From Mycobacteriaceae bacterium (GTDB lineage Bacteria > Actinomycetota > Actinomycetes > Mycobacteriales > Mycobacteriaceae), in NCBI GenBank assembly GCA_019749805.1, contig JAIEPH010000027.1:62001-126000 (forward strand): DNA of 64,000 nucleotides, written 5' to 3'. The notes beneath the pieces were generated by a model. The model had not been told where the DNA came from and made no database searches. It saw only the letters and a list, made by a program, of their open reading frames with translations. The position numbers and the translations under genes were made by a program. This document shows, piece after piece, positions 53,830 to 63,931 of this stretch (its first letter is position 1; each line of letters starts with the position of its first letter).

Positions 53830-54525
53830 TCGAATGTCGCCGCCGACGCGGCTCGAATGCCGACGGCGATGATCACCGGGGCCTCGCGCGGGCTCGGTGC
53901 GGCCATCGCCGGTGCACTCGCACCCACCCACACGTTGTTCCTCGCGGGGCGGCCGTCGGCGGAACTCGACGCGGTCGCCGCCGAGTACGGGGCCACCACC
54001 TGGCCGGTCGATTTCGGCGATCTCGACGCCATCGAGGTCGCCGTCGAACCGATCGTCGAGCTGGACGTCCTGATCCACAACGCCGGCGTCGCGTATCCGG
54101 GCACCGTTCCCGAGTCGACAGTCGACGAGTGGCGGTCCACAATGATCGTGAACGTCGTTGGCCCGGTGGCACTTACGCTTCCACTGCTGCCCGCACTGCG
54201 CGCCGCCAGAGGCCATGTCGTCTTCGTGAACTCCGGTGCGGGCATCAACGCCTCTCCCGGCCTGGCGTCCTACACCGCGAGCAAATTCGCACTACGCGGG
54301 TTCGCCGACTCCCTGCGCAACGACGAGCCGTCGCTGCGGGTGACCTCGGTACACCCGGGCCGGATCGCGACCGAGATGCAGGAAGGTCTGGTCGCCTACG
54401 AGGGCCGTGAGTACGACCCGTCGCACTACCTGAGCCCCGAGACCGTCGCCAAAGTCATAGCCGACGCGGTCAACGCGCCGCCCGACGCGCACGTCCACGA
54501 GGTGATCGTCCGCCCTCGATCGTGA
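53827..54525 (+). CDS. Short-chain dehydrogenase/reductase
   Basis: The 232-residue classical SDR has the TGASRGLG nucleotide loop (about 17-24), HNAG (residues about 86-89) and the catalytic YTASK preceded by VNSGAG. SVHPGRIATEM is the usual post-catalytic loop. It uses NAD(P)H on an unknown carbonyl or alcohol. It is divergent from ggh and convergent with leuS across a hairpin. Confidence 0.88.
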   Translation: MSNVAADAARMPTAMITGASRGLGAAIAGALAPTHTLFLAGRPSAELDAVAAEYGATTWPVDFGDLDAIEVAVEPIVELDVLIHNAGVAYPGTVPESTVDEWRSTMIVNVVGPVALTLPLLPALRAARGHVVFVNSGAGINASPGLASYTASKFALRGFADSLRNDEPSLRVTSVHPGRIATEMQEGLVAYEGREYDPSHYLSPETVAKVIADAVNAPPDAHVHEVIVRPRS

Positions 54526-54572
54526 TTTCGGTGCGCTGACGACCGCTGAGCGACTGTTCGCGCACCCAAATC
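54524..54572. terminator. Bidirectional hairpin between the SDR gene and leuS
   Basis: Arms of 13 bp (54524-54536 GATTTCGGTGCGC, 54560-54572 GCGCACCCAAATC) pair with one mismatch around a 23-nt loop. It lies between convergent genes and could stop transcription from both. Confidence 0.6.
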
Positions 54573-54581
54573 GCCGGCTGG

Positions 54582-57431
54582 CTAGGCGACGATGTTGACC
54601 AGCCGGCCCGCCACCACGATCACCTTTTTCGGCGTGGCGCCGGCGAGGAACTCCTGCACCTTCGCATCGGCGAGCGCCGCGGCCTCCAACGCGTCCGCAT
54701 CGGCGTCGGCGGGCACGGTGATGCGTCCGCGGACCTTGCCGTTGACCTGTACTGGCAGTTCGACGGTGTCCTCGACGAGGTACTGCGGGTCGGCCACCGG
54801 GAACGGGCCGTGCGCCAGCGAGGTGTCGTGGCCCAGCCGCCGCCACAATTCTTCGGCGAGATGCGGCGCCAACGGCGCGACCATCAACACCAGCGGCTCC
54901 AACGCCGCCCGCGCCGTCACCCCCTGCTTGGTCAAGTGGTTGGTGTACTCGATCAGTTTGGCCGCGGCGGTGTTGTTGCGCAGGTTTGTGTAGTCGTCGG
55001 ACACCCCGGCGATCGTGCGGTGCAACACCCGCAGGGTGTCGTCGTCCAACGCCTCGTGGGCAGCCGACCGCTCGGCGCCGGTCTGTTCGTCGACCACCAA
55101 CCGCCACACCCGTTGCAGGAAGCGGTACGCGCCGACGACATCCTTTGTCGCCCACGGTCGCGACGCCTCCAACGGGCCCATCGACATCTCGTAGACCCGC
55201 AGCGTGTCTGCGCCGTAGTCGTCGCAGATCTCGTCGGGCGATACCGAGTTCTTCAGGCTCTTCCCGATCTTGCCGAACTCCTGGAAGACCTCGATCTCAC
55301 CGGTCGCGGACCCCCAGTAGAACGTTCCGTCGCGTTCGACGACCTCTGCGGCGGGCACGTACGAACCGCGCGCGTCCGTGTAGGCGAACGCCTGGATGTA
55401 ACCCTGGTTGACCAGCCGGCGGTAAGGTTCACGCGACGACACGTGGCCGAGGTCGTAGAGCACCTTGTGCCAGAAGCGGCAGTAGAGCAGATGCAGCACC
55501 GCGTGCTCGACGCCACCCACGTACAGGTCGACGCCGCCAGGATCGTCCGGGCCGTGCTCGGCCGGTCGCGGCCCCATCCAGTAGGCCTCGTTCTCCTTGG
55601 CGCACAGCTCTTCTTTGTTGTGCGGGTCGGTATAGCGCAACTCGTACCAGGAACTGGCCGCCCACTGCGGCATGACGTTGGTGTCCCGGGTGTAGGGCTG
55701 CATGCCGTCGCCGAGATCCATCTCGACGTGCACCCATTCGGTCGCCTTGCCCAGCGGCGGCGACGGCTCGCTGTCGGCGTCGTCGGGATCGAACTGCACC
55801 GGGGCGTAATCCGGAATGTCGGGCAACTCGACGGGCAACGCGGATTCGGGCAACGGATGAGCCCGGCCGTCGGCGTCGTAGACGATCGGGAAGGGCTCGC
55901 CCCAGTACCGTTGCCGCGCGAACAACCAGTCGCGCAGCTTGTACTCCACGCGGGCCTGCCCGCGCCCGCCGGCGACCAGCCGATTGGTGATGGCCTCCTT
56001 CGCCGATACGACGGACAGGCCGTTCAGATAGTCCGAGTTGACCAGCTCACCATCGCCGGAGTAGGCCTGGAGCGAAATGTCGCCGCCGGCAATCACTTCG
56101 GTGATCGGCAGGCCGAACGTCGTGGCGAATTCCCAGTCGCGCTGATCGTGACCGGGCACCGCCATGATGGCCCCGGTGCCGTATCCCAGCAGCACATAGT
56201 CGGCGATGAACACCGGAACCTGTTGGCCGTTCGCCGGATTCGTCGCATACGCGCCGAGGAACACGCCGGTCTTGGTCTTGTTCTCCTGACGCTCCAGATC
56301 CGACTTGGCCGCGACGGTCGCGCGGTAGGCCGCGACCGCCTCCGCGGGGGTCGCCGCACCGAAGGTCCAGCGCGGGTCGGCGTCGGCGGGCCACCGGCCG
56401 GCCACGATCTTGTCGACCAGCTCGTGTTCAGGTGCCAGCACAAGGTACGTCGCGCCGAACAACGTGTCGGGCCTGGTGGTGAACACCTCGATGTCGCCGG
56501 CGTCGGTCGCGAACTGGACCGCCGCGCCGGTGGACCGGCCGATCCAGTTGCGCTGCATGGTCTTGACCTTGTCCGGCCAGTCCAGCAGGTCGAGATCGTC
56601 GAGCAGCCGGTCAGAGTAGGCGGTGATGCGCATCATCCACTGCCGCAAGCGTTTCCGGAACACCGGGAAGTTGCCGCGGTCACTGCGCCCGTCGGAGGTG
56701 ACCTCCTCGTTGGCCAGCACCGTGCCCAGACCCGGGCACCAGTTGACCACCGAGTCCGCTCGGTACACCAGTCGGTACGAGTCGACGACGTCAGCACGTT
56801 CGCCGGCACTCAACTCCGACCAAACCCGGCCATCACCCAACGTCCGGCTACCCGAGTCGAATTCGGCGATCAGCTCCGCGATTGGCCGCGCTTTGTCCGC
56901 CGACGGGTCGAACCAGGCGTTGTAGATCTGCAGGAAGATCCACTGCGTCCACTTGTAGAAGTCGACGTCGGTGGTCGAGAAGCTTCGCCGTGCATCGTGC
57001 CCCAGCCCCAGCCTGCCCAGCTGGCGACGGAAGTTGACGATGTTGGCCTCGGTTCGGGTGCGCGGATGCGTTCCGGTCTGGATCGCGTACTGCTCGGCGG
57101 GTAGGCCGAACGCGTCGAAACCCAACGCGTGCAACACATTACGTCCGGTCATCCGGTAGTAGCGCGCGTAGACGTCGGTGGCGATGTAGCCGAGCGGATG
57201 TCCGACGTGCAGGCCCTCTCCCGACGGGTACGGAAACATGTCCTGCACGAACATCTTGTCGGCGGGCACAGGGCCGCGGTCAGGCTCGGCCAGCGAGCCG
57301 ACCGGGTTGGGCACGTTGAACGTCCCGGAGTCCGCCCAGCGCTGCTGCCAGGCACGCTCGATCTGCCCGGCCAGCTCCGCGGTATAGCGGTGCTGCGGGG
57401 CATCAGTGCCGGCGTCGGGCGATTCAGTCAC
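54582..57431 (-). CDS. leuS: Leucyl-tRNA synthetase
   Basis: The 949-residue class I synthetase has the HIGH-equivalent [12 protein letters not shown] near residue 75, the CP1 editing domain ([20 protein letters not shown] region), and a KMSKS-equivalent [10 protein letters not shown], followed by [19 protein letters not shown]. It attaches leucine to tRNA-Leu and edits norvaline and isoleucine. The GTG start has a leaderless-type TACCCT hexamer. It is divergent from the mtc28 gene. Confidence 0.97.
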   Translation of the reverse strand: MTESPDAGTDAPQHRYTAELAGQIERAWQQRWADSGTFNVPNPVGSLAEPDRGPVPADKMFVQDMFPYPSGEGLHVGHPLGYIATDVYARYYRMTGRNVLHALGFDAFGLPAEQYAIQTGTHPRTRTEANIVNFRRQLGRLGLGHDARRSFSTTDVDFYKWTQWIFLQIYNAWFDPSADKARPIAELIAEFDSGSRTLGDGRVWSELSAGERADVVDSYRLVYRADSVVNWCPGLGTVLANEEVTSDGRSDRGNFPVFRKRLRQWMMRITAYSDRLLDDLDLLDWPDKVKTMQRNWIGRSTGAAVQFATDAGDIEVFTTRPDTLFGATYLVLAPEHELVDKIVAGRWPADADPRWTFGAATPAEAVAAYRATVAAKSDLERQENKTKTGVFLGAYATNPANGQQVPVFIADYVLLGYGTGAIMAVPGHDQRDWEFATTFGLPITEVIAGGDISLQAYSGDGELVNSDYLNGLSVVSAKEAITNRLVAGGRGQARVEYKLRDWLFARQRYWGEPFPIVYDADGRAHPLPESALPVELPDIPDYAPVQFDPDDADSEPSPPLGKATEWVHVEMDLGDGMQPYTRDTNVMPQWAASSWYELRYTDPHNKEELCAKENEAYWMGPRPAEHGPDDPGGVDLYVGGVEHAVLHLLYCRFWHKVLYDLGHVSSREPYRRLVNQGYIQAFAYTDARGSYVPAAEVVERDGTFYWGSATGEIEVFQEFGKIGKSLKNSVSPDEICDDYGADTLRVYEMSMGPLEASRPWATKDVVGAYRFLQRVWRLVVDEQTGAERSAAHEALDDDTLRVLHRTIAGVSDDYTNLRNNTAAAKLIEYTNHLTKQGVTARAALEPLVLMVAPLAPHLAEELWRRLGHDTSLAHGPFPVADPQYLVEDTVELPVQVNGKVRGRITVPADADADALEAAALADAKVQEFLAGATPKKVIVVAGRLVNIVA

Positions 57432-57443
57432 GTGAACAGGGTA
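57431..57443 (-). promoter_or_regulatory. Predicted leaderless promoter of leuS
   Basis: TACCCT (57443-57438) ends six bases before the GTG at 57431. No leader is present for a T-box or attenuator. Confidence 0.5.
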
Positions 57444-57615
57444 TAAGCCCGCCGATCGTGCTCTCGCCGGCCACAGGTTGGTCTCGGTTACGTCACCGGT
57501 CGGTCAGAGCTTGATCCCAGGTCGGTTCCGGCCCTGGTGACCGTCGCTTCGCCGTGGATACAGTCGGCGCCTGACCACATGGCTGACGAGCCCGACAGTG
57601 AAAGGACCGACGGCG

Positions 57616-58617
57616 ATGAACGACAACGCCCGACGCTGGAGGACTCCGGCTACCAGTGTGGCTGCGGCTACCGTCGGCGTCCTCTTCTTCGCCGGCGTCC
57701 CCGCGGCGGCCCAGCCACTGCAGCCGGTCGCGCCGCAGCCCGGTCCCGCCGTGGTGTCGCAGACCGCGGCGACGCCCAACGCCGCCCTCACCCCCGCCGT
57801 TCCCAACACCGTGTTGACCGTCCCCGCCGCACCCAACGCCGCACTGGCCGTCCCGTCGACACCGAATGCCGCGGTCGCCCCGGCAATGGCCAACCCCGCC
57901 CTGACCCCGGCGGCGACACCGGGCGCCGCCGCGGCCGCGCCCGGTGGAGTCACGCCGCCGCAGGTCGCCGCCCCAGCGGCGGTGCCGATCACCCCCGCCA
58001 ACGCGGGCACCCTGTCGGACTTCTTCCAGTCCAAGGGCGTGGCGATGGAGCCTCAGGTCAGCCAGAACTTCAAGGCCCTCAACATCGTGTTGCCGATGCC
58101 GAGGGGCTGGGCACACGTGCCCGATCCGAATGTGCCCGACGCGTTCGCCGTGATCGCCGACCGCGTGGGCGGCAATGGCTTGTACTCCTCGAACGCCCAG
58201 GTCGTGGTGTACAAGCTGGTCGGTGACTTCGACCCGCGCGAGGCGATCAGCCACGGGTTCGTCGACAGCCAGCAGCTTCCCGCCTGGCGGTCCACCAACG
58301 GGTCGATCGCCGAGCTCGCCGGGCTGCCGACATCGACCATCGAAGGCACCTATCGCGAGAACTCCATGACGCTGGACACGTCGCGCCGACACATCATCGC
58401 CACCGCGGGTCCGGACAAGTACCTGGTGTCGCTGGCGGTGACCACCAGCCTCGACCAGGTCGTTGCGGCGGCCGACGCCACCGACGCGATCGTGCGGGGC
58501 TTCAAGGTCAGCGTCCCCGGCGCAACTCCGCCCCCGGGCGCACCCGCTCCCGCACCCCAAGGCCAGCCGGCTGCGCCCGCCCCCACGGCTGCTCCGGCCA
58601 TTGGACCCACTGGATAA
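57616..58617 (+). CDS. mtc28: Secreted proline-rich antigen Mtc28-like (Rv0040c)
   Basis: The 333-residue precursor has an N-terminal signal sequence ([20 protein letters not shown]). A Pro/Ala-rich region (about 35-135) with degenerate PNAAL repeats follows. Then comes the LpqN/LpqT-type domain (about 135-305): [65 protein letters not shown] Pro/Ala tail ends it. In M. tuberculosis the homologue is a secreted 28 kDa antigen of unknown biochemical function. The ATG at 57616 follows AAAGGA. Confidence 0.92.
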   Translation: MNDNARRWRTPATSVAAATVGVLFFAGVPAAAQPLQPVAPQPGPAVVSQTAATPNAALTPAVPNTVLTVPAAPNAALAVPSTPNAAVAPAMANPALTPAATPGAAAAAPGGVTPPQVAAPAAVPITPANAGTLSDFFQSKGVAMEPQVSQNFKALNIVLPMPRGWAHVPDPNVPDAFAVIADRVGGNGLYSSNAQVVVYKLVGDFDPREAISHGFVDSQQLPAWRSTNGSIAELAGLPTSTIEGTYRENSMTLDTSRRHIIATAGPDKYLVSLAVTTSLDQVVAAADATDAIVRGFKVSVPGATPPPGAPAPAPQGQPAAPAPTAAPAIGPTG

Positions 58618-58626
58618 CAGGGCTTG

Positions 58627-58658
58627 TTCCCCCGGGCGAAGCCTGGCGCCCGGGGGGA
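58627..58658 (+). terminator. Hairpin terminator after mtc28
   Basis: CCCCCGGGCG and CGCCCGGGGG pair perfectly (plus two outer pairs) around an 8-nt loop, 9 bp after the mtc28 stop. No T-run follows. Confidence 0.75.
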
Positions 58659-58686
58659 CGCCCAAAACCCGGTAACGGCCGCCTCG

Positions 58687-58702
58687 TATTCTGTGGCGCA
58701 TG
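58687..58702 (+). promoter_or_regulatory. Predicted leaderless promoter of the Rv0039c-like gene
   Basis: TATTCT (58687-58692) ends seven bases before the ATG at 58700. Confidence 0.5.
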
Positions 58703-59053
58703 TTCATCGTCGCGGTGTTGTGCCTGTGCGCCGCGGTCGCGATCGCGGGTCTCGGTGTTTGGCTGCTGGCCAGGCCACGGTCGGCGGATCCGATCCAAGC
58801 GGTGCTGCGCGGGGTGGCCCCGACCCAGCTCGCAGCCGCGGCGATGCTGGCCGCCGCCGGCACCGTGGCGCTGTCAAACCACCCCGACACCGCGCTCGTC
58901 GTGGTCGTCGTCTGCGTGGTCGGTGCCGTGAGCACCATCGCGGCGGGCTGCTGGCAGGCGGCTAAGGTCATCGCAAGCCGAGAGGCGGCCGCTGCGGGCG
59001 GTGCCGACGGTTGCGGTGGTGCCTGCGCGACATGCACGCTGTCCTGCAGCTGA
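58700..59053 (+). CDS. Small membrane protein with cysteine-rich tail (Rv0039c-like)
   Basis: The 117-residue protein has hydrophobic helices at about 1-24, 45-60 and 65-88. A short C-terminal tail carries four cysteines (DGCGGACATCTLSCS). The tail would be close to the membrane surface and could bind a metal or form disulphides. The homologue Rv0039c is uncharacterised. It is convergent with the YqgE gene, 21 bp away. Confidence 0.8.
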   Translation: MFIVAVLCLCAAVAIAGLGVWLLARPRSADPIQAVLRGVAPTQLAAAAMLAAAGTVALSNHPDTALVVVVVCVVGAVSTIAAGCWQAAKVIASREAAAAGGADGCGGACATCTLSCS

Positions 59054-59074
59054 ACGGTTGGCGCGCAGCGCTTT

Positions 59075-59680
59075 TCAGTTGCGGCTGATATCGATCGGAT
59101 GCGTCGCGAGTAGCGACAGCGGCAGCGGCTGACGGCGCAGGACCCGCGCCCACAAATCCATCCGGGGCTCGGAAAGCACGTCAGTTGGCAACGCGGACAG
59201 CACAATCCAGTCGTCGCGCTCGATCTCACCCTCCAGCTGACCGATGGTCCAGCCCGAGTAACCGGCGAAAATCCGCACCCCTTCGACCACCGGTGCGATC
59301 GAATCGGGGTCGGCGTCGAGATCCACCATCACCATGCGGCCCTGCACATGCCGCAACCCGGGCAGGCCGGCCGGGTCCATACCGGCTCGCAGGGTCGCCA
59401 GGCACAGTGCGGCGTCGCGCTTGACCGGGCCCCCGATGAACATGGTCTTCGGTTTGGTGGCCAGCTTCGCCCACTGCGGCAGCACGTTGTAGACCGCGGT
59501 CTCGCTGGGCCGGTTCAGCACCACACCGAGCGTGCCGCCGTCGTTGTGCTCGACGATGTAGATGACACTGCGCCGGAACGTCGGCTCGAGCAGGTCGGTG
59601 TTGGCGAGCAGGAGTGTGCCCGCGCGGACCCGGTGTTTCGCAGGCGCTATGAAGTCCTCCGGGTCCTCTGAGTGCGCCAT
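59075..59680 (-). CDS. YqgE/AlgH-family protein (Rv0038-like)
   Basis: The 201-residue protein has the family blocks [47 protein letters not shown] and [21 protein letters not shown]. It is conserved across many bacteria with no settled biochemical role. The ATG at 59680 is used; a GTG one codon earlier is possible. It is divergent from the MFS gene. Confidence 0.93.
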   Translation of the reverse strand: MAHSEDPEDFIAPAKHRVRAGTLLLANTDLLEPTFRRSVIYIVEHNDGGTLGVVLNRPSETAVYNVLPQWAKLATKPKTMFIGGPVKRDAALCLATLRAGMDPAGLPGLRHVQGRMVMVDLDADPDSIAPVVEGVRIFAGYSGWTIGQLEGEIERDDWIVLSALPTDVLSEPRMDLWARVLRRQPLPLSLLATHPIDISRN

Positions 59681-59816
59681 CACCCCATCATCGCATCAGC
59701 AACCAGCGAACGTGGCGAACAAAGCCGGTCCGGCGGGATATTTGTACTGTGGGTCGGGGGGCCGAAGACATCGATCGCCGCAAGCCGCCCGGCGATGCAA
59801 CAGGGACGGGATTGTC

Positions 59817-61103
59817 GTGGTCGAGGCACGTTTGCCGCTCGCCCTGTGGCAATCGGTACGCGCCCTTCCCGAGTTTCGACGCCTGCTCGAGCTTCGGCTC
59901 GTCAGTCAGTTCGGTGACGGCCTGTTCGCCGCCGGCCTGGCGGGTGGGCTGCTGTTCAGCACCGAACGGGCCGCGACGCCGTGGGCCATCGCCGGTTCAT
60001 TCGCGGTGCTCTATCTGCCGTACTCGCTGCTCGGCCCGTTCGCAGGCGCGCTGCTGGACCGCTGGGACCGGCGCCTGGTGCTCATCGGCGCCAACATCGG
60101 GCGCCTGCTCATGGTGTTGGTCGTCGCATCGCTGCTCGCGGCCGGCGCTCACGATCTGGCGATCCTGGTGGCCGCGCTGATCGTCAACGGCTTCACCCGA
60201 TTCGTCTCCTCGGGTCTGTCGGCGGCGCTGCCGCACGTGGTGCCGCGAGAGCAGGTGGTGTCGATGAACTCGGTCGCCACCGCGGCCGGCGGGGCCGCTG
60301 CCTTCCTCGGCGCCGTCTTCATGCTCTTGCCGCGCTGGCTCTTCGGGGCAAACGACGTCGGCGCCTCGACGATCATCTTCATCGTCGCGGTGCCGGTGGC
60401 GCTTGCGCTGTGGCTGTCGTGGCGCTTCCCCCCGCATCTGCTCGGTCCCGACGACAGCAAACGCGCGGTCCACGGATCGATCGTGTACGCGGTGGCCACC
60501 GGTTGGGGACATGGCGCCCGCACCGTCGCGGCGGTGCCGTCGGTGGCCGCGACGCTCGCGGGGCTGGCCGCGCACCGCATGGTGCTCGGCATCAACAGCC
60601 TGCTGGTGCTCGTGCTCGTCCGGCACACCGACGTCGATGTCCCGGACGTCGCGGGTCTGGGGACGACCGCGTTGTTCTTCGCGGCCGTCGGCATCGGACA
60701 GTTCCTGGCCGCCGCGGTCATGCCGGTCGCCGTCGCGCGGTGGGGCCGGTACGCGACAGCCAACGGCGCCTTGGCGATCGCCGCGGTGATTCAGGTACTG
60801 GGCTCCGGCCTACAGCTGCCGGTGATGATGGTGTGCGGCTTCCTCATCGGACTGGCCGGCCAGGTGGTCAAGCTCTGCGCCGACAGCGCGATGCAGCTGG
60901 ACGTCGACGACGCGCTACGCGGCCACGTGTTCACCGTCCAGGACGCGCTGTTCTGGATCGCATTCATCCTCGCGGTGACGGCGTGCGCCGCGGTGATTCC
61001 TCCCGGCGGTCACCAACCGGCGCTGGCCCTCGCGGGTGCCGGCATCTATCTGCTCGGATTGGCCGCGCACGCCACGCTCGGGCGGAGCCGACGCCAGCGC
61101 TAA
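59817..61103 (+). CDS. MFS transporter (Rv0037c-like)
   Basis: The 428-residue protein has about 12 membrane helices. The MFS loop 2-3 motif appears as [20 protein letters not shown]. It resembles drug/exporter-type MFS proteins; the substrate is unknown. GTG at 59817 after CAGGGACGGG gives the likely N-terminus, just before [23 protein letters not shown]. Longer upstream frames overlap the YqgE gene and are unlikely. Confidence 0.88.
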   Translation: MVEARLPLALWQSVRALPEFRRLLELRLVSQFGDGLFAAGLAGGLLFSTERAATPWAIAGSFAVLYLPYSLLGPFAGALLDRWDRRLVLIGANIGRLLMVLVVASLLAAGAHDLAILVAALIVNGFTRFVSSGLSAALPHVVPREQVVSMNSVATAAGGAAAFLGAVFMLLPRWLFGANDVGASTIIFIVAVPVALALWLSWRFPPHLLGPDDSKRAVHGSIVYAVATGWGHGARTVAAVPSVAATLAGLAAHRMVLGINSLLVLVLVRHTDVDVPDVAGLGTTALFFAAVGIGQFLAAAVMPVAVARWGRYATANGALAIAAVIQVLGSGLQLPVMMVCGFLIGLAGQVVKLCADSAMQLDVDDALRGHVFTVQDALFWIAFILAVTACAAVIPPGGHQPALALAGAGIYLLGLAAHATLGRSRRQR

Positions 61104-61115
61104 GGTGACGGCATG
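61101..61115 (+). promoter_or_regulatory. Predicted leaderless promoter of the TIGR03084 gene
   Basis: TAAGGT (61101-61106) contains the MFS stop codon and ends six bases before the ATG at 61113. Confidence 0.4.
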
Positions 61116-61889
61116 GCGGGTGCCGAGCCTATGGTCGCTGACCTGCGCGCCGAGAGCGATGAACTCGACGCGCTGGTGGCCGACCTTCCCGCCGCACGCT
61201 GGAGTGAGTCCACACCGTCGCCGGGGTGGACCATCGCTCACCAGATCGCGCACCTGTTGTGGACCGATCGCGTCGCACTCACCGCCGTCACGGACGAAGC
61301 CGGATTCGCCGCCGTGTTGGAGGACGCGTCGAAGAACCCGTCGGGATTCGTCGATGCGGGCGCCGAAGAGCTGGCGTTGACGCCGCCTGACGAACTGCTG
61401 GCCGATTGGCGCCGCACCCGCAGCCGTCTGCATGACGAGCTGCTCACAGTGGCTGACGGACGCAAGCTGCCGTGGTTCGGTCCGCCGATGAGCGCCCCTT
61501 CAATGGCTACCGCTCGGCTGATGGAGACGTGGGCGCATGGTCTCGACGTCGCCGACGCGCTCGGTGTCGACCGACCCGCCACCGCGCGCCTGAAGTCGAT
61601 CGCCCACATCGGCGTGCGGACCCGCGATTTCGCCTTCGCCGTCAATGGCCTTGCGCCACCGGCAGATCCGTTCCTCGTCGAGCTGTGCGCCCCGGACGGG
61701 TCGACGTGGTCGTGGGGGCCGAGCGACGCGGCGCAACGAGTCACCGGCTCGGCGCAGGACTTCTGCATGCTGGTCACGCAGCGCCGGCCACGGTCGCAGC
61801 TCGATCTGACGGTCACCGGTGCGGACGCCGAGCGGTGGCTGGGCATCGCGCAGGCGTTCGCCGGACCACCCGGACCGGGGCGGGCGTGA
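61113..61889 (+). CDS. TIGR03084-family DinB-like metal-binding protein (Rv0036c-like)
   Basis: The 258-residue protein has an MDMPI/DinB four-helix bundle with metal-binding His motifs ([15 protein letters not shown], about 40; [15 protein letters not shown], about 137), then a C-terminal domain with [12 protein letters not shown]. Mycothiol-dependent enzymes share this fold, so a mycothiol or thiol transferase role is possible but unproven. Its stop directly abuts the convergent calcium-repeat gene. Confidence 0.87.
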   Translation: MAGAEPMVADLRAESDELDALVADLPAARWSESTPSPGWTIAHQIAHLLWTDRVALTAVTDEAGFAAVLEDASKNPSGFVDAGAEELALTPPDELLADWRRTRSRLHDELLTVADGRKLPWFGPPMSAPSMATARLMETWAHGLDVADALGVDRPATARLKSIAHIGVRTRDFAFAVNGLAPPADPFLVELCAPDGSTWSWGPSDAAQRVTGSAQDFCMLVTQRRPRSQLDLTVTGADAERWLGIAQAFAGPPGPGRA

Positions 61890-62378
61890 TCAGAGTTCGT
61901 CGGCCCCATCGGCCTTGCCGTCGGCATCGCCGTCGCGCAGCCTGATATCCCACCGGCCGTCGCCGTCGGTATCGACGAAGGCCTGCTCGGCGCTCACCGC
62001 GCGGTCGGCCAGCCCGTCGCCGTTGACGTCGAGCAACCGATCGTCGACCCGGCCGTCCGCGTCGACGTCGACCACCGATCCCCCGGAGTGCTCCATGCCG
62101 TCGAGCCCGAACCACCTCAACGACCCGGCCCGGTCCAGGCTCACCGCCCAGGTGCCGGTGCCGTCGTCGGTGAAGTACGCCGCGTCGGACGGGTGATCAC
62201 GCACCAGCTGATCGGCCACGCCGTCGGCATCCACGTCGGCCATCGCATCGTCGAGCAGACCGTCCCCGTCGAAGTCCAGACCAACGGCGTCGAGTGCGCC
62301 GTCACTGTTCAGGTCGATATCGGGGGCAGCGGTCCAGATGGTGGCCGACCCGTCCCCGTCGCCCAGGCAGTACTCCAT
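61890..62378 (-). CDS. Calcium-binding-repeat protein (Rv3906c-like, DUF6802)
   Basis: The 162-residue protein consists largely of Asp-rich loops of the EF-hand/thrombospondin-3 type (DLNSDGALDAVGLDFDGDGLLDDAMADVDADGVAD, then DVDADGRVDD, DVNGDGLAD, DTDGDGRWD, DGDADGKADG). Each could bind calcium. There is no signal peptide from the ATG at 62378. The gene begins 5 bp after the pcnA stop, so the two are co-transcribed. The function is unknown. Confidence 0.85.
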   Translation of the reverse strand: MEYCLGDGDGSATIWTAAPDIDLNSDGALDAVGLDFDGDGLLDDAMADVDADGVADQLVRDHPSDAAYFTDDGTGTWAVSLDRAGSLRWFGLDGMEHSGGSVVDVDADGRVDDRLLDVNGDGLADRAVSAEQAFVDTDGDGRWDIRLRDGDADGKADGADEL

Positions 62379-62383
62379 ACCGA

Positions 62384-63874
62384 TCAGACGGTGCGGTCGC
62401 CTCGCGCGTTCCACCACTTGGTCAATTCCTCGACTGCTTCGTCATGCGACAGCGGGCCGCGGTCGAGTCGGAGCTCCTTGAGATACCGCCACGCCTCGCC
62501 GACCTGTGGCCCAGCCGGGATGTCGAGTAGCCGCATGATCTCGTTGCCGTCCAGATCGGGCCGTACCCGCGCCAGATCCTCTTTTGCGGCCAGCTCGGCG
62601 ATGCGCGCCTCGAGATCGTCGTAGGCCGCCTGCAGGCGTGCCGCGCGCCGCTTGTTGCGGGTCGTGCAGTCGGCGCGAACCAGCTTGTGCAGCCTCGGCA
62701 ACAGCGGGCCGGCGTCGGTGACGTAGCGCCGCACTGCCGAATCGCTCCACCGGCCCGTCCCACTGCCATCCGCGTAGCCGTGGAACCGCAGGTGCAGGTA
62801 CACCAGCTGCGAGACGTCCTCGATCATCTGCTTGGAGTACTTCAACGCGCGCATCCGCTTGCGCGCCATCTTGGCGCCCACCACCTCGTGGTGGTGGAAG
62901 CTCACCCCGCCGTCTGCCTCGTGCCTGCGCGTGGACGGCTTGCCGATGTCGTGCAGCAGCGCCGCCCACCTCAGCACCAGATCTGGCCCGTCCGATTCCA
63001 GGTCGATCGCCTGACGCAGCACCGTCAACGAATGCCAGTAGACGTCTTTGTGTTGGTGGTGTTCGTCGATCGCCATCCGCATGCCGCCGACCTCCGGCAG
63101 CACGACGTCGCCGAGCCCGGTCTGCACCATCAGGTCAATACCGGCGACCGGGTCCGCGCCCAGCAGCAGCTTGTCCAGTTCGGCGGCCACGCGTTCGGCG
63201 GAGATGCGCTGCAATTGAGGAGCCATCTCGATGAGCGCCTCCACCACCCTCGGCGCCACGGTGAACCCCAGCTGCGACACGAACCGGGCCGCACGCAGCA
63301 TCCGCAGCGGGTCGTCACCGAACGAGATCTCCGGCGCTGCAGGGGTATCCAGAACCTTGGCCTGCACCGACGCCAAGCCGCCGAGGGGATCGTGAAACTC
63401 GCCGGGGCCGTCGGCGGTGATGCGTACGGCCATCGTATTCGACGTGAAATCGCGGCGCACCAGATCGTCCTCGAGGCGGTCGCCGAAGCGCACCTCAGGG
63501 TTGCGAGACACCTGGTCGTAAGTGTCGGCACGGAACGTGGTGATCTCCAGGCGGTCGTCGCCCTTGCCGACGCCGATCGTTCCGAACTCGATGCCGGTGT
63601 CCCATATCGCGTCGGCCCACCCGCGCAGCATCGCCTGCAACTGCTCCGGCCGCGCATCGGTGGTGAAGTCGAGGTCGTTGCCCAGACGCTCCAGCAAGGC
63701 ATCGCGCACACTGCCGCCGACGAGGAAGAGTTCGTGCCCGGCGTCAGCGAACAACCCGCCCAGCTCGCGCAGGACGTTGCCATGCCGGTTCAGCGCAACT
63801 TGCGCCGCGGCAAGCAGTTCAGCATCAGCACCCGATCCGGCCACGTTCGGACACCCTAATAGCAACGGGTCCAT
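62384..63874 (-). CDS. pcnA: CCA-adding tRNA nucleotidyltransferase
   Basis: The 496-residue protein has the class II nucleotidyltransferase head (LVGGSVRDALLERLGNDLDFTT with the DxD metal site), the RRDFTSNTMAV motif, the RNA-binding neck, and a C-terminal HD domain (LLHDIGKPSTRR, FHHHEVVGAKM). It resembles M. tuberculosis PcnA (Rv3907c). It completes or repairs the 3' CCA of tRNAs. The ATG at 63874 is preferred by family length. It is divergent from mutT4. Confidence 0.95.
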   Translation of the reverse strand: MDPLLLGCPNVAGSGADAELLAAAQVALNRHGNVLRELGGLFADAGHELFLVGGSVRDALLERLGNDLDFTTDARPEQLQAMLRGWADAIWDTGIEFGTIGVGKGDDRLEITTFRADTYDQVSRNPEVRFGDRLEDDLVRRDFTSNTMAVRITADGPGEFHDPLGGLASVQAKVLDTPAAPEISFGDDPLRMLRAARFVSQLGFTVAPRVVEALIEMAPQLQRISAERVAAELDKLLLGADPVAGIDLMVQTGLGDVVLPEVGGMRMAIDEHHQHKDVYWHSLTVLRQAIDLESDGPDLVLRWAALLHDIGKPSTRRHEADGGVSFHHHEVVGAKMARKRMRALKYSKQMIEDVSQLVYLHLRFHGYADGSGTGRWSDSAVRRYVTDAGPLLPRLHKLVRADCTTRNKRRAARLQAAYDDLEARIAELAAKEDLARVRPDLDGNEIMRLLDIPAGPQVGEAWRYLKELRLDRGPLSHDEAVEELTKWWNARGDRTV

Positions 63875-63915
63875 CACGACCGGTGAGTGTGGCGGGAGCG
63901 ATACTCCGTGGCAGC

Positions 63916-63931
63916 TACTATCGCTTGGGTG
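63916..63931 (+). promoter_or_regulatory. Predicted leaderless promoter of mutT4
   Basis: TACTAT (63916-63921) ends seven bases before the GTG at 63929. Confidence 0.55.

Noticed and set aside
59562..59816. Upstream extension of the MFS frame
   Set aside because: It overlaps the divergent YqgE gene; GTG 59817 gives a normal N-terminus.
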